Source: Pseudolabrys sp.
GTDB taxonomy: Bacteria > Pseudomonadota > Alphaproteobacteria > Rhizobiales > Xanthobacteraceae
Direction: 5' to 3'
Length of the DNA: 51,469 bases
Assembly: GCA_026125895.1 (NCBI GenBank)
Contig: JAHCKG010000032.1
Coordinates: 1-51,469 of the forward strand
This document shows, in pieces, positions 50,488 through 51,469 of this stretch (within the stretch, counting starts at the first letter, position 1; the number at the start of each line of letters is the position of its first letter). The notes beneath the pieces are model-generated. The model had not been told where the DNA came from and made no database searches. It saw nothing but the letters and a program-made list of their open reading frames with translations. The translations under genes were made by a program, and so were the position numbers.

Positions 50488-50506
50488 TCATCATATAACC
50501 TGATGA
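50488..50506. promoter_or_regulatory. candidate operator of the FadR-type regulator
   Basis: TCATCA, seven bases (TATAACC), TGATGA: a perfect inverted repeat, preceded by CTGG. It lies in the divergent 147-base gap between the regulator and dctP, and has the size and spacing of FCD-GntR operators. Direct reading; function is inference. Confidence 0.55.
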
Positions 50507-50594
50507 GTAGCATGCGTGGCTGTACCGATCAATCGGCGGCGTCTCCGGATGCGCACTCGCAGTCAAAACATAATAACAGGGAGGAGCAATCATT

Positions 50595-51469
50595 ATGCAA
50601 AATCGTAGAGCCTTGTTGTCCGCCGGCGTCGTCGCCGCCGCGGTGATGCTTGCCGGGCCGGCGCTGGCCCAGAAAGCCGTGCTGAAAGCCGCCGACGTTC
50701 ACCCGCTCGGCTATCCGACGGTCGAAGCCGTCGTGCAGATGGGCAAGAAGCTCGAGCAGGCGACCAACGGCCGTCTCTCGATCCAGATGTATCCGTCGAT
50801 GCAGCTCGGCGGCGAAAAGGAAATGATCGAGCAGGCGCAAATCGGCGCGCTGCAGATCGCGCGCGTCAGCGTCGGTCCGGTCGGCTCCGTCGTCGACAAC
50901 CTCAACGTCTTCAACCTGCCGTTCGTGTTCCGCGACACCAACCACATGCGCGCCGTGATCGACGGCCCGATCGGCGAGCGCCTGCTCAAGGAAATCACCG
51001 ACAACCCGAAGTCGGGTCTGATCGGTCTCGCCTGGATGGATAGCGGCGCGCGTTCCTTCTACAACAAGTCGAAGGACATCAAGTCGGTCGAAGACCTCAA
51101 GGGTCTAAAGTTCCGCATGATGGGCAACCCGATCTTCGTCGACACCGCCAACGCCCTCGGCGCCAACGGCGTCGCCATGGGCATGGACCAGGTGATGAAC
51201 GCGCTGCAGACCGGCGTCGTCGACGGCGCCGAAAACAACCCGCCGAGCTACGACTCGTTCGGGCACGTTCCGGTCGCCAAGCACTACACCCTGACCGAGC
51301 ATCTGATCATTCCGGAAATCCTGGTGTTCTCGCGCAAGTCGTTCGACGCCATGTCGAAGGAAGACCAGGCGCTGATCATGAAGTTCGGCAAGGAGACCCA
51401 GCTCGAGCAGCGCAAGCTGTGGGACGAGCGCACCAAGGTCGCGATGGACAAGATCAAGGCCGCGGGCGT
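50595..51469 (+). CDS. dctP: TRAP transporter substrate-binding protein DctP (partial)
   Basis: The first 291 codons of a periplasmic TRAP binding protein, truncated by the window end. Residues 1-26 are a signal peptide (VVAAAVMLAGPALAQK). The family features are ADVHPLGYPTVEAVVQMGKK, LQIARVSVGPVGSVV, FNLPFVFRDTNHMRAVIDGP, KSVEDLKGLKFRMMGNPIFV with the ligand-binding Arg, and QTGVVDGAENNPPSY. Start ATG at 50595 follows a strong AGGGAGGAG. DctQ and DctM should follow downstream, outside the window. Divergent regulator and udh suggest hexuronate or aldarate as the ligand (inference; the DctP family also takes up C4-dicarboxylates). Confidence 0.9.
   Translation, partial: MQNRRALLSAGVVAAAVMLAGPALAQKAVLKAADVHPLGYPTVEAVVQMGKKLEQATNGRLSIQMYPSMQLGGEKEMIEQAQIGALQIARVSVGPVGSVVDNLNVFNLPFVFRDTNHMRAVIDGPIGERLLKEITDNPKSGLIGLAWMDSGARSFYNKSKDIKSVEDLKGLKFRMMGNPIFVDTANALGANGVAMGMDQVMNALQTGVVDGAENNPPSYDSFGHVPVAKHYTLTEHLIIPEILVFSRKSFDAMSKEDQALIMKFGKETQLEQRKLWDERTKVAMDKIKAAG

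Overview
The window reads as ordinary high-GC chromosome from an alphaproteobacterium of the order Hyphomicrobiales (Rhizobiales), probably near the Bradyrhizobium/Rhodopseudomonas/Xanthobacteraceae group. The support is CtrA and ChpT of the alphaproteobacterial cell-cycle pathway, a DUF1134 (EipA) envelope protein, an NdvA-like glucan exporter, an Omp25/RopB-like barrel, many uptake-type binding proteins (NitT/TauT, Bug/TctC, TRAP), and several families of short palindromic repeats between genes. No plasmid, prophage or transposase genes were seen, and no CRISPR array.

Layout. 1-7.2 kb is catabolic and transport: a NitT/TauT binding protein, an AhpD-like protein and ferredoxin-NADP reductase on the plus strand, then a minus-strand set of LysR regulator, Bug binding protein, glutathione transferase, LigI-like amidohydrolase and SDR dehydrogenase. 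7.3-12.2 kb holds a DUF971 protein, two small membrane proteins, an AI-2E family transporter and Tex. 12.39-14.04 kb is a 1.6-kb insertion bounded by a perfect 50-bp direct repeat of the 3' part of tRNA-Val(CAC). It carries only two small unknown membrane-anchored proteins, and it has cut the tRNA gene off from its old terminator. 14.3-18 kb holds a membrane-anchored coiled-coil protein, EipA, a YHS-domain protein and CysQ.

18.0-24.4 kb is a signalling block: chpT followed by cheA (hybrid, two CheW-like domains and a receiver), cheW, cheY, cheB and cheR. 24.4-26.6 kb is repeat-rich and holds exonuclease III and a DUF305 protein. 26.6-32 kb is envelope biology: two adjacent secreted proteins of unknown function, a membrane acyltransferase and an L,D-transpeptidase. 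32-36.5 kb is a type I secretion locus (PrtD-type ABC exporter and HlyD adaptor) with a 98-residue Gly/Ser/Asp-rich protein upstream, the best candidate for its substrate, and a His/Ala-rich protein downstream. 36.8-40.5 kb has ctrA divergent from fliI-fliJ, plus a 48-residue membrane protein. 40.6-43.2 kb holds a MetE-C-like methyltransferase coupled to a TetR regulator, and an outer-membrane barrel. 43.4-46.7 kb holds the NdvA-like exporter, a small periplasmic coiled-coil protein, a thioesterase and a LysE-type exporter. 46.9-51.5 kb has a malic enzyme and what looks like a uronate-use module: uronate dehydrogenase, a FadR-type regulator and a divergent TRAP binding protein that runs off the window.

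The parts most worth a second look are the tRNA-Val mini-island with its two-gene cargo, the type I secretion locus with a non-RTX candidate substrate, the paired secreted proteins at 26.6-29.2 kb, and the dispersed palindromic repeats, several of which sit directly beside promoters or gene ends.
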